Shown here: positions 28,006 to 40,578 of the stretch, piece by piece
Layout of the letters: the number at the start of each line of letters is the position of its first letter
Numbering within the stretch: the first letter of the stretch is position 1
DNA from: Rhodopirellula europaea 6C
GTDB lineage: Bacteria; Planctomycetota; Planctomycetia; Pirellulales; Pirellulaceae
Direction: 5' to 3'
NCBI RefSeq assembly: GCF_000338295.1
Contig: NZ_ANMO01000067.1
Location: 58,916-122,915, forward strand
DNA: 64,000 bases
Program-made: the position numbers and the translations under genes
The notes under the pieces: model-generated
Seen by the model: the letters and a program-made list of their open reading frames with translations, nothing else
Told to the model about the DNA's origin: nothing
The model's database searches: none

Positions 28006-29634
28006 TTATGAACTGCATGACAACATCGAACAACCCGGACGGTGTCGCGCCCACTCGGGTCGCTTTTCGGCAAAGCGTTCTTTCCCCGGTTGATCCTCGT
28101 ATGGACGTCGAAGCACGTCCAGCAACTCAGACACCATCGAATCATCGCCTTTGTCGCACGCATCGATTGCCAACTGAGCCAAGTAGTTCCGCAAAACGTA
28201 CTTCGGATTCACCGCGTTCATCCGCTGCCGCCGCTGCGAATCATTCGCAGGAAAACCATCATCCGCCAAAACGCGCGATTGATAGGAACGCATCCAATCC
28301 ATCAAAGCCTGCTGATACTCCTCCGTGACCTCGTCGGCAACGTAGTGAGCCTCGGAAAGATGATTTAGCACAGCCGCCAGTTCCAAAGCGACCGGTTGCT
28401 CTTGCGTCCCAAGTTCAATGTCCGCCAACCGGCGATAGAAAATCGTCATGTCGGTCTCGGCCAATTGCAACAGCGTCAACAACGAGTCAACCAACTCGTC
28501 ATCGGTCTCGCTCTCATACTTTGAAAGCCCAAGCTTGCCAGCCATCATCGAGTGCCAACTCTTTTGAAACTCCTCGACATAAACCGCGATCCCACGCTGC
28601 AACGGTTCGGCTTCCTTGACCAACGGAACCAAAGCGTTGGCCAAAGCCACCAAGTTCCACTGGGCGATCTGAGGCTGATGCGCGTAACGATACCTTCGCC
28701 CTTGAGCGTCGGTGGTGTTCGGCGTCCAATCGGGATCGTAATCCTCCAGCCAACCGTACGGTCCGTAGTCAATCGTCAGCCCAAGAATCGACATGTTGTC
28801 GGTGTTCATCACACCGTGGACAAAGCCGACTCGCATCCAGTGCACCACCATCTCCGCGGTCGTCCGGCAAACTTCCTCGAACATCGCCGCAATCACGTCG
28901 GGGCCAACCTCGGCATCTGGCCCAGCCCCGGACAGCAAGTGCGGGAACTCCGATCGAATCGTGTGTTCCACCAACGTTTGCAACGTCTCGGTGTCTTCCC
29001 GCGACGCGAAGATCTCAAAGTTGCCAAACCGGATGAACGACGGTGCGACTCGGCACACCACAGCACCAAGTTCATGTTCGGGGTGCCCGTCGTAAAACAT
29101 GTCGCGAAGCACCTTCTCACCGGTCAGCACCAAACTGAGAGCGCGCGTGGTCGGAACGCCCAAGTGATGCATCGCTTCGCTGCAAAGAAATTCGCGAACG
29201 CTCGATCGCAGAACCGCCAAACCATCCGCGGTCCGAGAGTACGGCGTCAGTCCGGCCCCTTTGAGCTGCAACGTCCAGTGCTTCTCATCCGCGGTGACCA
29301 CTTCGCCAAGATTGATCGCACGACCGTCACCCAGTTGCCCGGCCCAGTTTCCAAACTGGTGACCGCCGTAGCACATCGCGAAGGGATCCATGCCATCGGC
29401 CAGAGCGTTGCCGGCCAACACTTCGGTCAGCTCAGCCGATCCCAACCACTTCGAATCCAAACCGATCAGCTCGGCGACCTCTTTGGACCCAGCCACCCAT
29501 TTCGGAGCCGAAACCGGCGTCGGTTTCACTCGCGAAAAACCTGCTTGGTGGACTTGGCGAGTGAAATTTCGCGACTCCGGATCCGCGGGCAAATCTCGCG
29601 TGAACCGATTGTCGAACGTCAGATCAAATGTCAC
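28006..29634 (-). CDS. selO: Protein adenylyltransferase SelO (YdiU/UPF0061)
   Basis: 542 residues, the usual bacterial length. Signatures include MCYGGHQFGNWAGQLGDGRA, LQLKGAGLTPYSRTADG, VLRSSVREFLCSEAMHHLG, VHGVMNTDNMSILGLTIDYG and NPKYVLRNYLAQLAI. This pseudokinase-fold enzyme transfers AMP to Ser/Thr/Tyr of target proteins. The last residues are SCSS, the Cys counterpart of the Sec-Ser-Ser ending found in selenoprotein homologues; the TGA after it is an ordinary stop. Upstream of surE on the same strand. Confidence 0.95.
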   Translation of the reverse strand: MTFDLTFDNRFTRDLPADPESRNFTRQVHQAGFSRVKPTPVSAPKWVAGSKEVAELIGLDSKWLGSAELTEVLAGNALADGMDPFAMCYGGHQFGNWAGQLGDGRAINLGEVVTADEKHWTLQLKGAGLTPYSRTADGLAVLRSSVREFLCSEAMHHLGVPTTRALSLVLTGEKVLRDMFYDGHPEHELGAVVCRVAPSFIRFGNFEIFASREDTETLQTLVEHTIRSEFPHLLSGAGPDAEVGPDVIAAMFEEVCRTTAEMVVHWMRVGFVHGVMNTDNMSILGLTIDYGPYGWLEDYDPDWTPNTTDAQGRRYRYAHQPQIAQWNLVALANALVPLVKEAEPLQRGIAVYVEEFQKSWHSMMAGKLGLSKYESETDDELVDSLLTLLQLAETDMTIFYRRLADIELGTQEQPVALELAAVLNHLSEAHYVADEVTEEYQQALMDWMRSYQSRVLADDGFPANDSQRRQRMNAVNPKYVLRNYLAQLAIDACDKGDDSMVSELLDVLRRPYEDQPGKERFAEKRPEWARHRPGCSMLSCSS

Positions 29635-29767
29635 GCGAAAATCTCAAGGGCAAATGGCGCGAAGGATAGCGACTGGATCATGGAAACTCTACCAATCGAT
29701 CCAGCCCACGCCACCGCTGCTGCCAATCCCGTGCCACCACGGACCGCGAAATCACCAGCTCGCGAAA

Positions 29768-31126
29768 TCACACGAGCCCGGTCAGTGACCCATCGCCGCA
29801 GAAATCTGGGTTCCCAAAGCTCTTCTGAGCGAAGCCCATTTGCTCAGCGATGGTCATCAGGAATCGGTTGTGAGAGACCTTGCCGTAATCCTTCGCTCGG
29901 CCGGTTCGCAGGCCCAAACCGCCACCGACACACACAAACGGGATGTCGTTTCGGGTGTGCGAGTTGCCTTTGCCCAGCTCATTGGTCCAGATGATCGTGG
30001 TGTTGTCCAACATCGATCCGCTGCCACCGGGCTCGGGCGTGTCCTGCAAACGCTTGGCCAGGTGAGCGATTTGCTCGCAGTACCAGGTGTTGATTCGAAT
30101 CAGTTTCTCGTAAGCGTCTTCGTTCGAATCAGGCTCGTGCGACAAACCGTGGTGTCCTTCGTCGATGTCCAACCAACGCATGCGAGGCTGGCCAACACTG
30201 TTGGTAATTTGGAACGTTGCCACGCGAGCGAAATCGGCCGCCATCGAACTGACCAACAACTCCATTTGCATCCGAGTGATCTCGGGCATGTTGTCGTTTT
30301 GCACTTCGACGTTGGGCGTCAATTCAGGAACCGCGTGGCCGACCGATTTGGTACTGGCTTCCAGTTCAATCTTCAGGTCCTTCTCGACCTTGCGAACCAA
30401 CTCGACATGCTGCTGCAACAAGTGCCGATCTTCCATGCTGACCATCGATTCAATCTTCTTGAAGTCGTCGGTCAAATCGTCCAAGACACTGGCCAGCAAC
30501 TCACGGTTCTTGGCTTGGCCATAGAGTTTGTCAAACATCTTGTACGGGTCGTCGATCGGAGCGACCGGTTGGTTGGCTCCCGCATATGACATACGAGTCC
30601 AGGTGTCAGCACGATCGGGAACCATCACGCCAAATTCCAACGAACCAAATCGAGTTCGCGTCGATGGATCGGCTTGCAGTTGGTTCTTGAGGAATTGATC
30701 GATGCTGATGCCCATCGACCATCCCGCGGGCGTATCGCTGCCGCCTTGGATGTCACCGGGGAACAACTCGATGCCGGTCAGCAAGCATCCCATGCCGCGC
30801 ATGTGCCCGTCGCCGTCACCTTGGATTTGATTGCACAAACCCTTGATCGTCAGCGTTTGATCCGCGAACGGTTCCAGAGGCTTCAGGATTCGTTTGAATT
30901 CCAACTTCTCTTCGTCACCCTTGGGCCAGAAGTGATCCGGGATCACACCGTTGGGGCTGAAGACGATGATCAACCGTTGGCGTGGCGTCGCGTCGGCCGC
31001 CAAAGCCAAGCTGGGCAGGTTCATCGTGAAGTTCAACGCAGCGGCACTGATGCCAGTGCGTTGCAAGAACCGACGACGCGAAAGACGTTTCGATGGTTTG
31101 CGTGGTGCAGTGGGTTCCATATTCAT
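29768..31126 (-). CDS. DUF1552 domain-containing protein, Tat-exported (first pair)
   Basis: 452 residues from the ATG at 31126, preceded by GGGAG and starting two bases after the upstream stop codon; ATG at 31120 is an alternative. A twin-arginine signal ([19 protein letters not shown]) leads into the DUF1552 domain: [79 protein letters not shown]1552 belongs near the sulfatase/phosphatase-like DUF1501 group. It is coupled to the DUF1592 cytochrome-like protein upstream; function unknown. Confidence 0.9.
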   Translation of the reverse strand: MNMEPTAPRKPSKRLSRRRFLQRTGISAAALNFTMNLPSLALAADATPRQRLIIVFSPNGVIPDHFWPKGDEEKLEFKRILKPLEPFADQTLTIKGLCNQIQGDGDGHMRGMGCLLTGIELFPGDIQGGSDTPAGWSMGISIDQFLKNQLQADPSTRTRFGSLEFGVMVPDRADTWTRMSYAGANQPVAPIDDPYKMFDKLYGQAKNRELLASVLDDLTDDFKKIESMVSMEDRHLLQQHVELVRKVEKDLKIELEASTKSVGHAVPELTPNVEVQNDNMPEITRMQMELLVSSMAADFARVATFQITNSVGQPRMRWLDIDEGHHGLSHEPDSNEDAYEKLIRINTWYCEQIAHLAKRLQDTPEPGGSGSMLDNTTIIWTNELGKGNSHTRNDIPFVCVGGGLGLRTGRAKDYGKVSHNRFLMTIAEQMGFAQKSFGNPDFCGDGSLTGLV

Positions 31127-31127
31127 T

Positions 31128-33617
31128 TCAAGCTCCCGCCGTTTGGTTGTTCTTAGGTTGTTTCTTCTTCGGCTCTGAATCAGGCAACGCGTCACTCGCC
31201 GCGATCACGGCAATGTCGACCAACAACTTCTTGATATTGAAGTCGGATTGCCGAAATGATTCCGTCAATTCGTCCAAGCGATGGGCGCCATAGGAGGCCA
31301 CCGGTTGCTTGACAAAGTACTGAAACATCCGAGTCACGAAGGCTCGGTGTGTGTCTGGATTCGCGATCGCCACTTCGGCCAATCCACGAGCCCCGTCGAA
31401 TTCGATTCGTTCGTCGTCGCGAGTCAGGTAACTGCCCGACGCGTCGACCTTCTTGTTCATGTCTTTTTCGCGGAACCTGCCAACCGCATCAAAGTGCTCG
31501 AGTGCAAACCCAAGCGGGTTGATTCTCGAATGACAAATTTGGCAGCTTTCAGGACTTGTTTGCAACGCTACACGTTCGCGAGTTGTCAAATCCGGGTGTA
31601 AATCAGGACTGAGTGGCGAGAACGCTTCGTTGGGTGGTCGAAGGGTGCGCCCCATCACGTGGCGAATCAGAAACACGCCGCGGTGAATAGGTGAAGTCGC
31701 CGAATGGTACGACAAACGAGCCATCACCAACGGATGCGTCAACACACCGACATGAATGTTCGGGTCGCGAACCGATTGAGTCCACTCGCCAGATTCATTC
31801 GGCTCGTCCGCGTTGTCGTCATCCGATTTGGCTGGCTTCCAAGCGTCGCCATAGAAATCCGCCAAACGTTGATTCGTGAACGCCCAATCGGCCGCCAACA
31901 ATTGTCGGAAATCACTGGTCTCGCTCCACACCGTTTCGTCCAAGAACCGATCAAGCGAGGTCCGCAGATCCGCGATCAACTCTTCGCTGAAACCGGGGTA
32001 CTTCTCATCGTCTTTGCGAAGGTCGTCCTCGGGACCAAGTTCCATCCAGTGATAGAGCATTTGCTTCAGCTTCACTCGAGTCCGGGCGTCATCGAGCATC
32101 CGCTCGGCTGCTCTGCGAATCGATTGTTCATCTCGCATTTGATCCTTCTTGATTCGATCCTGCAGCCAACCCTCCGACGGCAGTGAATCGTGCAACACCA
32201 ATGCCAAACGATTGGCAACTTGCTGCGAAACCGTTCGATCCGCATCGAGGCTGGGGTACAAGAATCGTGGTGACTTCAGCGTCATCAACACGACCGATTT
32301 GATGATGTCGGTTTCGTCTTCGAATGCTTCGATCGCAGGATCCACGATTCGTTCGGGCTGGACCACTTCCGCATTCCCGCGGTGGGCAACCGTGACGAAG
32401 TCAGACAGAAAGTCTTTCAGCTTCTCCTCTCGCGAACGTTTATCTTTTCGATGCTTCCGAACATAGTCATTCCATAAATGGTCTCGCATTGCATTGGCGA
32501 ACTCGATCGCACCGTCGGTGACGGCGGAATCCCAAGCCGTATCGACCGAGATTCCTCGTTCGAACCCGTAGGAACTGTCGTCGGGCGGCATCGTCGTTGA
32601 AAGTTGCAACGCGGGTGGATTCCAACCTGGCACCAACGCCGAAGCTGGAATGATCGTTTCGATGCCACCTGGAGGAACCCAGGAAAGCGAGATGCTTGCC
32701 GGCGGCGTCTCGCCTTTGCGTTTGCGTTGGTTGAAGTCAATCTCAAGCGGATAAACCCGACCACCGGTCAGCATCAACGTACGCCGAAATTCATTGCGGC
32801 CTTCTGATTGGACATGGTTGTCGATCAGCTGGTTTGAATCGTGACCAAAGTCCATCGTGAACGAAGTTTTGCTGTGGACCACGATCTCATAACGGCCGGT
32901 TTGCTCGACACGCAATCCACCGTCCCAGTGGGCACGAAACTCGTCCCAAGGAACACCTTCGCCGGGACCTTCCTTGCCAAAATCGAAATCGACAACTGGG
33001 TCAATTCGTTCAATTTTTCGGTCCTCTTTTTTCCGACCTTTGCCGGAGTAGATCGAGACCGACAGACCGTGTTTCGATTGATGACTTTCCCACGTCGTCT
33101 CTTGCAGTCCCGCGAAATGGGCGTACAAGTCGGATAGGCTTTGTCGAAACTGGGTTCCGGTCAAACGCTGCAGTGATTGACGAGGAGGACGATTCCGAAT
33201 CTGTGCCGCTTCGCTGTAGAACGCATGGTGGATGTAAGCCGCCACCGCAGCAGCGTCTTCGCCAACACAAAGATCGGGATCTTCTTCGGGCATCGTGTCG
33301 ACAATGATTTCGGTCAGCTCACCGATCGACCCATCACCCACCAAAGGATCGGGATAGTAGTCTTCCGTTCCGGATCCCTTTTCACCGTGGCACTGCAAGC
33401 ATTGCTCGGCATAGATCTTCAGTCCCGCCGACAAAACAGGATCTTCAGCGATGGCTGAATCGAGCGTGCTGCTTTCGGCGGCCGAAACCGGCTGAGCCAT
33501 GCAAGCGAGCAAAGCGAACGATGCGGCCGCACCGATCCGAAAGCTCATCCCCATGCCGGCAAAAATGCCAGAGCAGAGGAAGGTGGAGGCGCGTACCAAA
33601 TTTGGAATGCGTCGCAT
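31128..33617 (-). CDS. DUF1592/DUF1588/DUF1587/DUF1585 planctomycete cytochrome c-like protein (first pair)
   Basis: 829 residues. A signal peptide follows two internal Met residues ([21 protein letters not shown]). A cytochrome c-type haem site CLQCH lies near residue 73. A DUF1587 block follows ([19 protein letters not shown]), then a PA14-like sugar-binding domain ([19 protein letters not shown]), DUF1592 ([14 protein letters not shown]), DUF1588 ([20 protein letters not shown], then a second SCQICH haem-like motif) and DUF1585 at the end. This is the standard planctomycete architecture, assumed to act in the periplasm in redox-linked polymer breakdown. The stop is two bases before the DUF1552 start. 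Confidence 0.9.
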   Translation of the reverse strand: MRRIPNLVRASTFLCSGIFAGMGMSFRIGAAASFALLACMAQPVSAAESSTLDSAIAEDPVLSAGLKIYAEQCLQCHGEKGSGTEDYYPDPLVGDGSIGELTEIIVDTMPEEDPDLCVGEDAAAVAAYIHHAFYSEAAQIRNRPPRQSLQRLTGTQFRQSLSDLYAHFAGLQETTWESHQSKHGLSVSIYSGKGRKKEDRKIERIDPVVDFDFGKEGPGEGVPWDEFRAHWDGGLRVEQTGRYEIVVHSKTSFTMDFGHDSNQLIDNHVQSEGRNEFRRTLMLTGGRVYPLEIDFNQRKRKGETPPASISLSWVPPGGIETIIPASALVPGWNPPALQLSTTMPPDDSSYGFERGISVDTAWDSAVTDGAIEFANAMRDHLWNDYVRKHRKDKRSREEKLKDFLSDFVTVAHRGNAEVVQPERIVDPAIEAFEDETDIIKSVVLMTLKSPRFLYPSLDADRTVSQQVANRLALVLHDSLPSEGWLQDRIKKDQMRDEQSIRRAAERMLDDARTRVKLKQMLYHWMELGPEDDLRKDDEKYPGFSEELIADLRTSLDRFLDETVWSETSDFRQLLAADWAFTNQRLADFYGDAWKPAKSDDDNADEPNESGEWTQSVRDPNIHVGVLTHPLVMARLSYHSATSPIHRGVFLIRHVMGRTLRPPNEAFSPLSPDLHPDLTTRERVALQTSPESCQICHSRINPLGFALEHFDAVGRFREKDMNKKVDASGSYLTRDDERIEFDGARGLAEVAIANPDTHRAFVTRMFQYFVKQPVASYGAHRLDELTESFRQSDFNIKKLLVDIAVIAASDALPDSEPKKKQPKNNQTAGA

Positions 33618-33956
33618 GTTTTCAACAGGATGGGAAAGGACGTGAACCCGAAGGCGGGTGCCAGAAAACTGACGTTGGATTCACCAAGGCAGGGCATTTT
33701 ATTTTAGGCGAGTTAGGCGAACGAAACACCCCGAAAACCTTCATTTCGAGCGTCTAGCCGCCCAATTCGTCTCCATAGAGCTCGTTTTGGCAGTGAACGG
33801 GAGTGGAAAACACCGTTTTTCGGCCTTTCGACCGCACGGTTCATTCAGATAGGCTCGGCGAATCGGATTCCCCCGATCCAGTCGGTCCCCGTTCAATTGA
33901 CCGGCCAATCCGATTGACCCGATGGTCCGCCTCCCCATTTGATACGAGCGTCAAGG
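33618..33956. other. Divergent intergenic region
   Basis: A 339-bp spacer between the minus-strand DUF1592 gene and the plus-strand TIGR03009-like gene; promoters for both must lie here. A tandem-like GGCGAGTTAGGCGAACG occurs near 33707-33723. I see no gene or strong hairpin. Confidence 0.45.
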
Positions 33957-34937
33957 ATGATGCGTTTGAATTTTTCGGTGATTCACCGACCGTTCTCCAC
34001 ACGTGCAGCGTTTCTGGCTGTCTTGACTGGTGTCGCTGGCTTCATGGTCGCCACCATCCAACCTGTGATGGCACAAGGCCGCGCCGCCGCACCTGCGCAA
34101 ACACAGCAAGCCGCCGCTCCCGCCAATCCAAACGCAGCACCGTTCCCACCGCTCAGTGCGACCGAGCAACAACGTCTCGATCAAATCCTGGCAGCTTGGG
34201 AACAGCAAAGCAAAGGCACCAAGACACTTGAGTGTGACTTCAAACGCTGGCACTTTGATCTCTTTGCCGCACCCGCTGGCATCTACGCCAACAAAGCCGA
34301 AGGTGTCATCAAATACGCCAACCCAGACAAGGGGTTGTTCCAAGTCAAAGCGGTCGTCAGCTACGACGGCATGGACGACAACGGCAAACCCAAGTACTCG
34401 GCCAAGCAAGGTCTGTACGGCGAACATTGGGTCTGCACCGGCACCGAACTGAAGGAGTTCGACCACGCAACCAAGCAGTGCAAGATCCAACAGTTGCCAC
34501 CCGACATGCAGGGACAACGCATCATTGAAAGCCCGCTACCGTTTGTGTTCAACGCGGATGCCAAACAAATCAAGCAACGGTACTGGGTCCAACCGATGCA
34601 GTCACCCAAACCTGAATTGATCTTGATCGCGGCGTACCCGAAACACCAAGCCGACCGTGCTCAATACAAAGTCGTGCAGATCGCTTTGGATGCAAAAACG
34701 TTTTTGCCACAAGCTTTGATCATGTACGCTCCCAACTTCAACCAAAAGACGCAACCGAAGTGGGACCACTACGAGTTCACCAACGTCAAACGCAACTCGA
34801 TCCAAGCTAGCTTGCAAAAGTTCTTCATGCAGAGCTTCATCGAACAGGAACCACCTTCCGACTGGAAGGTCTTCCGCGACAACTACAACGGCCCACCACA
34901 ATTGGCCGAAGGCGAAAACGAAGCTCGTCGCCAGTAG
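33957..34937 (+). CDS. TIGR03009-type planctomycete exported protein
   Basis: 326 residues from the ATG at 33957 (a second ATG follows immediately). A signal peptide (FLAVLTGVAGFMVATIQPVMA) is followed by a Gln/Ala/Pro-rich spacer. The conserved domain has LDQILAAWEQQSKGTKTLEC, FDLFAAPAGIYANKAEG, IESPLPFVFNADAKQIKQRY and a C-terminal YEFTNVKRN. It resembles the planctomycete-restricted TIGR03009 family, whose fold looks like the LolA/LolB lipoprotein carriers; lipid or lipoprotein binding is a guess from that resemblance. Single gene, diverging from the DUF1592/DUF1552 pair. Confidence 0.75.
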   Translation: MMRLNFSVIHRPFSTRAAFLAVLTGVAGFMVATIQPVMAQGRAAAPAQTQQAAAPANPNAAPFPPLSATEQQRLDQILAAWEQQSKGTKTLECDFKRWHFDLFAAPAGIYANKAEGVIKYANPDKGLFQVKAVVSYDGMDDNGKPKYSAKQGLYGEHWVCTGTELKEFDHATKQCKIQQLPPDMQGQRIIESPLPFVFNADAKQIKQRYWVQPMQSPKPELILIAAYPKHQADRAQYKVVQIALDAKTFLPQALIMYAPNFNQKTQPKWDHYEFTNVKRNSIQASLQKFFMQSFIEQEPPSDWKVFRDNYNGPPQLAEGENEARRQ

Positions 34938-34947
34938 TAGTGATCAC

Positions 34948-34969
34948 CGAATCTGGCGAACCCAGCTAC
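34948..34969 (-). repeat. Intergenic repeat family D, copy 1
   Basis: This 22-bp motif reads GTAGCTGGGTTCGCCAGATT on the minus strand (plus two more bases) and starts 11 bases after the TIGR03009-like stop codon. A near-identical copy in plus orientation is at 55896-55918, with one substitution and one inserted A. Confidence 0.55.
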
Positions 34970-34998
34970 GAAATAGGGACGCGATCTCAGCAACGTCT

Positions 34999-35976
34999 TT
35001 AAGCGATCGGCCAATCTTGATTGGCCGCTGACAGGTCGTCGTGCCAGCGTTGGACTTCGTTGGCTTCCCGGCACGGCCTTCCGTTACCAAACGAGTCCAC
35101 ATAACGACAGGCGGCGTGTTGCTGGCGAGCCTGATCGTATTGCTTCACCCACGCCTCACGTGAGGGCAGTCTGTCCGGTGAAATCGGCCAAACACCTGGG
35201 CGCGGTTTCATATGTTCGCTCAACCCAACTCGCCATGGCTTCGGCGACACCCGAGCACGGAAGCAATTTTGGTTGAAGCACATCCGCACATAAACCGGAT
35301 CGGCTTTGATCCGATCAAAGAAGTCCAGTGCTTCCGCCCCTCGTGGGTCAAACGGGGCATGAGTGACCAGCACTCGAAACCCCATGGGAGTCTCGTAGAG
35401 GCGTAACTTCCAATCGGGATGCGATTTCGCGAAGGATGCAATGCGTTTGTGTGCAATCGTTTCGGGCGTGCCACTGACCCGGCGACGAACCGTTTCGATC
35501 AAGCTGCCAAACAGGGCCGCTGACAGCATCGACAAGAACAGCACCAAGAAAATGGGGTTGGTGATGTCCAATTGAAAAGCCACAAGGGACAGCACCACCA
35601 CGCTGACGACATACGCGACCACGTAGGTCATGCAGCCACTCGATTGCGGCACATCCACGTCCGCGAACAAGATCTCGGGCGTGTTCAAGCACAACGCGCC
35701 GTATGCATTGCGAGTCAGAACGGCGTCACCACGTCGATCGATGATCTCCTCACGGATCGGCAACCCGTCGGCACCGTTGTAGGCGACTTTGGGTTCGGTG
35801 AACGGCAGCATCTCGCCGCGTTTCATTTCGGCAATGGCTTCCGCGAGGCGTTGATTCGCGTGTTGCTGCGCCTCTTCCACGCTGACGTCGGACCAACCAA
35901 AGCGTTTCACCAATCGCTTGGTTTTTGCCCCATCAATGCGATCGCTCGCCTCCGCCCAGTGCTCCGGTACGATCAT
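34999..35976 (-). CDS. Hypothetical membrane protein linked to radical SAM gene
   Basis: 325 residues. Two adjacent transmembrane helices at about 118-165 (YVVAYVVSVVVLSLVAFQL and NPIFLVLFLSMLSAALFG) separate an N-terminal soluble part from a C-terminal domain with five Cys residues. In the C-terminal part, YETPMGFRVLVTHAPFD and VYVRMCFNQNCFRARVSPKP look conserved. I do not recognise the family with confidence. The start is three bases after the stop of the radical SAM gene, so the two are very likely translated from one mRNA; a joint modification or maturation role is possible but unproven. Confidence 0.75.
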   Translation of the reverse strand: MIVPEHWAEASDRIDGAKTKRLVKRFGWSDVSVEEAQQHANQRLAEAIAEMKRGEMLPFTEPKVAYNGADGLPIREEIIDRRGDAVLTRNAYGALCLNTPEILFADVDVPQSSGCMTYVVAYVVSVVVLSLVAFQLDITNPIFLVLFLSMLSAALFGSLIETVRRRVSGTPETIAHKRIASFAKSHPDWKLRLYETPMGFRVLVTHAPFDPRGAEALDFFDRIKADPVYVRMCFNQNCFRARVSPKPWRVGLSEHMKPRPGVWPISPDRLPSREAWVKQYDQARQQHAACRYVDSFGNGRPCREANEVQRWHDDLSAANQDWPIA

Positions 35977-35979
35977 CGA

Positions 35980-37266
35980 TCAGTTCAGCACTGGCAACTG
36001 CGAATCAGCCTGGCCTGCCGATGACTTCGGCGGTTGCTGATCCGGATCTTGATACTGGCTTTCTTGATAGTGTTTGCCGTATGTGCCGAAGTCGTTGAAG
36101 GCGTACTTCTTTGCCCAACGATAAACAAAGCTGCGTTCGGGAATCTCATCTCCCGGTTGATACTGACTGCGTCGCGGTTCGACGTTGCGAAGTTCCTCCA
36201 TCACCTTGCCGCGAGCCGTCGTGTCACGGGCCCCGTGCTTGTCAGCCAATTCGAGCAACAGATCAGGCCGTTCCATGATCACACACCCGCGAGTGTTCTG
36301 GGCCGTTAGTTCGCGGAAGTCACGAAGGAAGCCTGACTCGTTGAAGGTTTCTTTGAGCGGTTTGCTGTCATGAATCGATTCCGTCGCCAACTGAATCACG
36401 GGACACGGTTCAATGTCACCCCAAGGTCCCACGTGATGCGTGAACCCGGTGACCGCCGGACACAACGCATTGCCGGCATCATCGTGATAAGCATCGATGA
36501 CAATGATTGGCTTGGTCGCTCGCGTGTCGACAACGAATTGACGCACACGTCGTTGCTCTTCGCTGGACAACGCCAATTGCGGATTGGGTTCAGGACCAAC
36601 CGGACGATAGATGTGGAACCATGTGTACATCACACCCATCTCGATCAATCGATCGACCCACTTGTCGCGAACCAAATCGTCGATGTTCGATTTGCAAACG
36701 CTGGTGCAAACACCGACCAGCAATTTGTTTCGAACCGCGGCTTCGATGCCGGCGATGGTTTGATTCAAAACGCCATCACGGCCGCGCCGCGTGTCGCTGA
36801 TGATCTCGGATCCTTCCACGCTGATCAGCGGCGTGACGTTGCCGCACTTGCGAAGTCTCGCGGCGACTTCGTCGGTGATGAAGTGGCCGTTGGTGAAGAC
36901 TTGGAAGTAAACGTCCGGATGAGCCTCGAACAAGTTCAGCAAATCTTTGTGCATGAAGGGTTCGCCGCCCAAGATGCCAAAGAAGCTGTTGCCCATCGCT
37001 TTGGCTTGCTCAATGGTTCGATTGGCCGCGTCCAATTCGATCTTGTGTTGCTTTGCGCCGACGTCGACCCAGCAACCTTGGCATCGCAGGTTGCAACTGT
37101 TGATCACCGACAAATACAAAAACGGCGGGAAGAACTCGCCGCGTTTGAGTCGCCGTTTGTGACGATGGACGCTTCTCAATCCTTTCACACCGAGTGCCCA
37201 GACTGCTTTGGCGAGCAACCGTTTATCGGTTTCCATCGCGAATCGTTTGGCCATACGGAGGTACAT
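35980..37266 (-). CDS. Radical SAM protein
   Basis: 428 residues from the ATG at 37266; the longer frame adds an unrelated leader. The CxxxCxxC cluster motif is Cys58, Cys62 and Cys65 in INSCNLRCQGCW, followed by the FGILGGEPFMHKDLL SAM-binding Gly-Gly-Glu region. Further Cys residues occur in NALCPAVTGFTHH, DIEPCPVIQ and RGCVIMERPD, suggesting a SPASM/twitch-like auxiliary cluster domain. The substrate cannot be inferred. It is coupled to the downstream membrane protein gene. Confidence 0.88.
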   Translation of the reverse strand: MYLRMAKRFAMETDKRLLAKAVWALGVKGLRSVHRHKRRLKRGEFFPPFLYLSVINSCNLRCQGCWVDVGAKQHKIELDAANRTIEQAKAMGNSFFGILGGEPFMHKDLLNLFEAHPDVYFQVFTNGHFITDEVAARLRKCGNVTPLISVEGSEIISDTRRGRDGVLNQTIAGIEAAVRNKLLVGVCTSVCKSNIDDLVRDKWVDRLIEMGVMYTWFHIYRPVGPEPNPQLALSSEEQRRVRQFVVDTRATKPIIVIDAYHDDAGNALCPAVTGFTHHVGPWGDIEPCPVIQLATESIHDSKPLKETFNESGFLRDFRELTAQNTRGCVIMERPDLLLELADKHGARDTTARGKVMEELRNVEPRRSQYQPGDEIPERSFVYRWAKKYAFNDFGTYGKHYQESQYQDPDQQPPKSSAGQADSQLPVLN

Positions 37267-37675
37267 CGGTATCTCAATCAATTGGGGCGTTGAATCTTTA
37301 GTGCCATTCAGGCGACCAAATTCGTTGTTAAAAGTCCAGTCGCATTGTCCGAGTCCCACTCGCAAACCAGCTCATTTCGGTGGATCGGCCGACACGGTCT
37401 CATCTTAATGGCGAAGCAATCCAGGTTCTCGCCACGGACGCGAAATCGGTTGTTCACCGCATTTCGACCCGACAAAACGGCCCGTTTCCGCGGTATTTCA
37501 TCGATTGCCACGGAATCCAGTTGGCTCGATTTTGATCGACACGTTCGAGTATACTGCACCAATTGTTTGCTCAAAGAAGCGGCATTTGAGGACGCGTCTG
37601 GCGTGTCTCATCGTTCGCTCGCGGGATTGGCCCCGCATTTCTTCCCTGCCCTTTCCCTCCCATTGAGGTCCCACC
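37267..37675. other. Divergent intergenic region
   Basis: A 409-bp spacer between the radical SAM gene (minus) and the oxidoreductase gene (plus). It contains a TATACT box at 37550-37555, about 120 bases before the oxidoreductase start, without a good -35 partner. No gene or repeat family member seen. Confidence 0.45.
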
Positions 37676-39042
<1,367 letters not shown>

Positions 39043-39046
<4 letters not shown>

Positions 39047-40578
39047 GGCGAAGACGAACCGGTTTTGGATTCTAAGTAGTCGCAAAGCAGCCGCATGTTT
39101 TTCACAAACGTCGCGGATTGAATGACACCTTCCTTTGGCGTCACTTTGCGGCCCTCGGGATCACGAACAAACCCTGGTTCTCGCCAACCACCATCAACGT
39201 GCTGAGCCGCCAAAATTTCTGCGATTCGATTCGCGGAAATCTTGGCGGCTTTTTCTGTTTTGCCATCACGTAGACGGCGGTAGCGAAGCTCGATTGAATC
39301 CAATCGGGATTCACCGACGAACTGATAGTGATCGGGCATCTCCGAATCATCATGGGTCATCTCGTACTTCGAATTGAAATACAACGGCTTGTTGGTCTTT
39401 AGTTCTGTATACCGCGGCAACCCACCGTCGGGTCGCAAGCAAGATTTCAAATACGCGATCGCGGGTTCAATCGGCTTCAGAAACCTTGCGTCCTGAGTTG
39501 CTTCATACAAATCCATCAACGTTTCGATCGCGGTTTGCGATTCGTAACCTGCGATGGCGGGCGGTTCGAACTTTCGATCCCAAACCGGGTGCATGTGTCG
39601 ATCGTATTGCTGGGCCCACGCCGGCTGTGGTTCAGGCATTTGAGCACGCAGTAAAAACTCGCCACCACGAATCGCGCTATCTCGATAGCGATCGTCGCCG
39701 GTCGTTTTCCAGGCCAACAACATCATGCCGATCATGTCTTGGGTGATGCTGTCATTTAACAGATAGCAACCCGCGTATTTCTTCGTCCAAGTGCGAGACC
39801 AATCCTCCGGGTAGCTGGCGTCGATGATTGGATAATGCGAGACGCTTGGCTGTTGAACAGGCATGCGATCGTAGTTGTGACACCAAGCACCAATCGGGAA
39901 CTGAGCCAAACGAGTCGACTGCAATGCAACTTCGATGGTTTGATCCAGCGTTGGTGAATTGGGCTGGTTGGACGCTTTCATCGCCGCTTGAAGATTCAGC
40001 AGGAAAGACAGTGCCGCGGACGTCGTGTTGTCGTCCAAAACCGTGATGTTGGTTTTGAACTTCCGCTGCCGCCAAATCTCCCAGCCTCCGGGTTCGGGCG
40101 TGTGGGCCATTTTGCCAACTCTGGCACCCACTCCGACTCGATAGGGAATCTTGGCGCGCAGTTCCGGATCAAATTCGATGGAGTAATACCATCCACCCGA
40201 AGCGAGTTGCCCTTGGATCAACGACTTCGCAACATCGTTTGCCGCCTGGAAATGCACCGAATCGCCCGTCAGCAAATACGCTCTCAGAAACGCGTCCCCG
40301 ACCGATGGCGTGCCGGGCGGTTGAACCCAGACTCGGTCGTTGTTGCACGCACCTTCACCGTTGCTGAGTTCACCATCAACGCTGCTGACCCAAGCATAGC
40401 CGCCATGATCGGCGATGGTCGTGGACATGTACTTGGTCGCCTTTGCGAGAGATTGCCGAACCTCCGTCTGCGAGGGCGAATCCTGGGCGTCGATCTTCCG
40501 CATCCCGATCGGTAGGAGAATCAGCCAACCCATCGCCGCCGCGATTGAAAGACAACTTCGTCTGCTGAAACAACGCAT
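39043..40578 (-). CDS. Secreted pectate lyase-like protein (PL10-type)
   Basis: 511 residues from the ATG at 40578, which opens a signal peptide (RRSCLSIAAAMGWLILLPIG); the longer frame is a non-coding leader. Helical repeats typical of an alpha/alpha toroid follow (SVGDAFLRAYLLTGDSVHFQ, AALSFLLNLQAAM, ETLMDLYEATQDARFLKPIE). The C-terminal segment GLPRYTELKTNKPLYFNSKY with HDDSEMPDHYQF resembles the pectic acid lyase family (PL10, PF09492). The proposed activity is cleavage of polygalacturonate-like polymers in the periplasm or outside the cell. An uncharacterised toroid hydrolase or lyase is the alternative. Confidence 0.68.

Noticed and set aside
28006..29634. Possible selenocysteine at the SelO C-terminus
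   Set aside because: The C-terminal SCSS already has Cys at the Sec position, so the TGA is an ordinary stop.
28552..29994. A 480-codon open frame antisense to selO
   Set aside because: It mirrors the GC-skewed third positions of selO and its product is Arg/His/Gln-rich without any fold signature; selO is unmistakable on the other strand.
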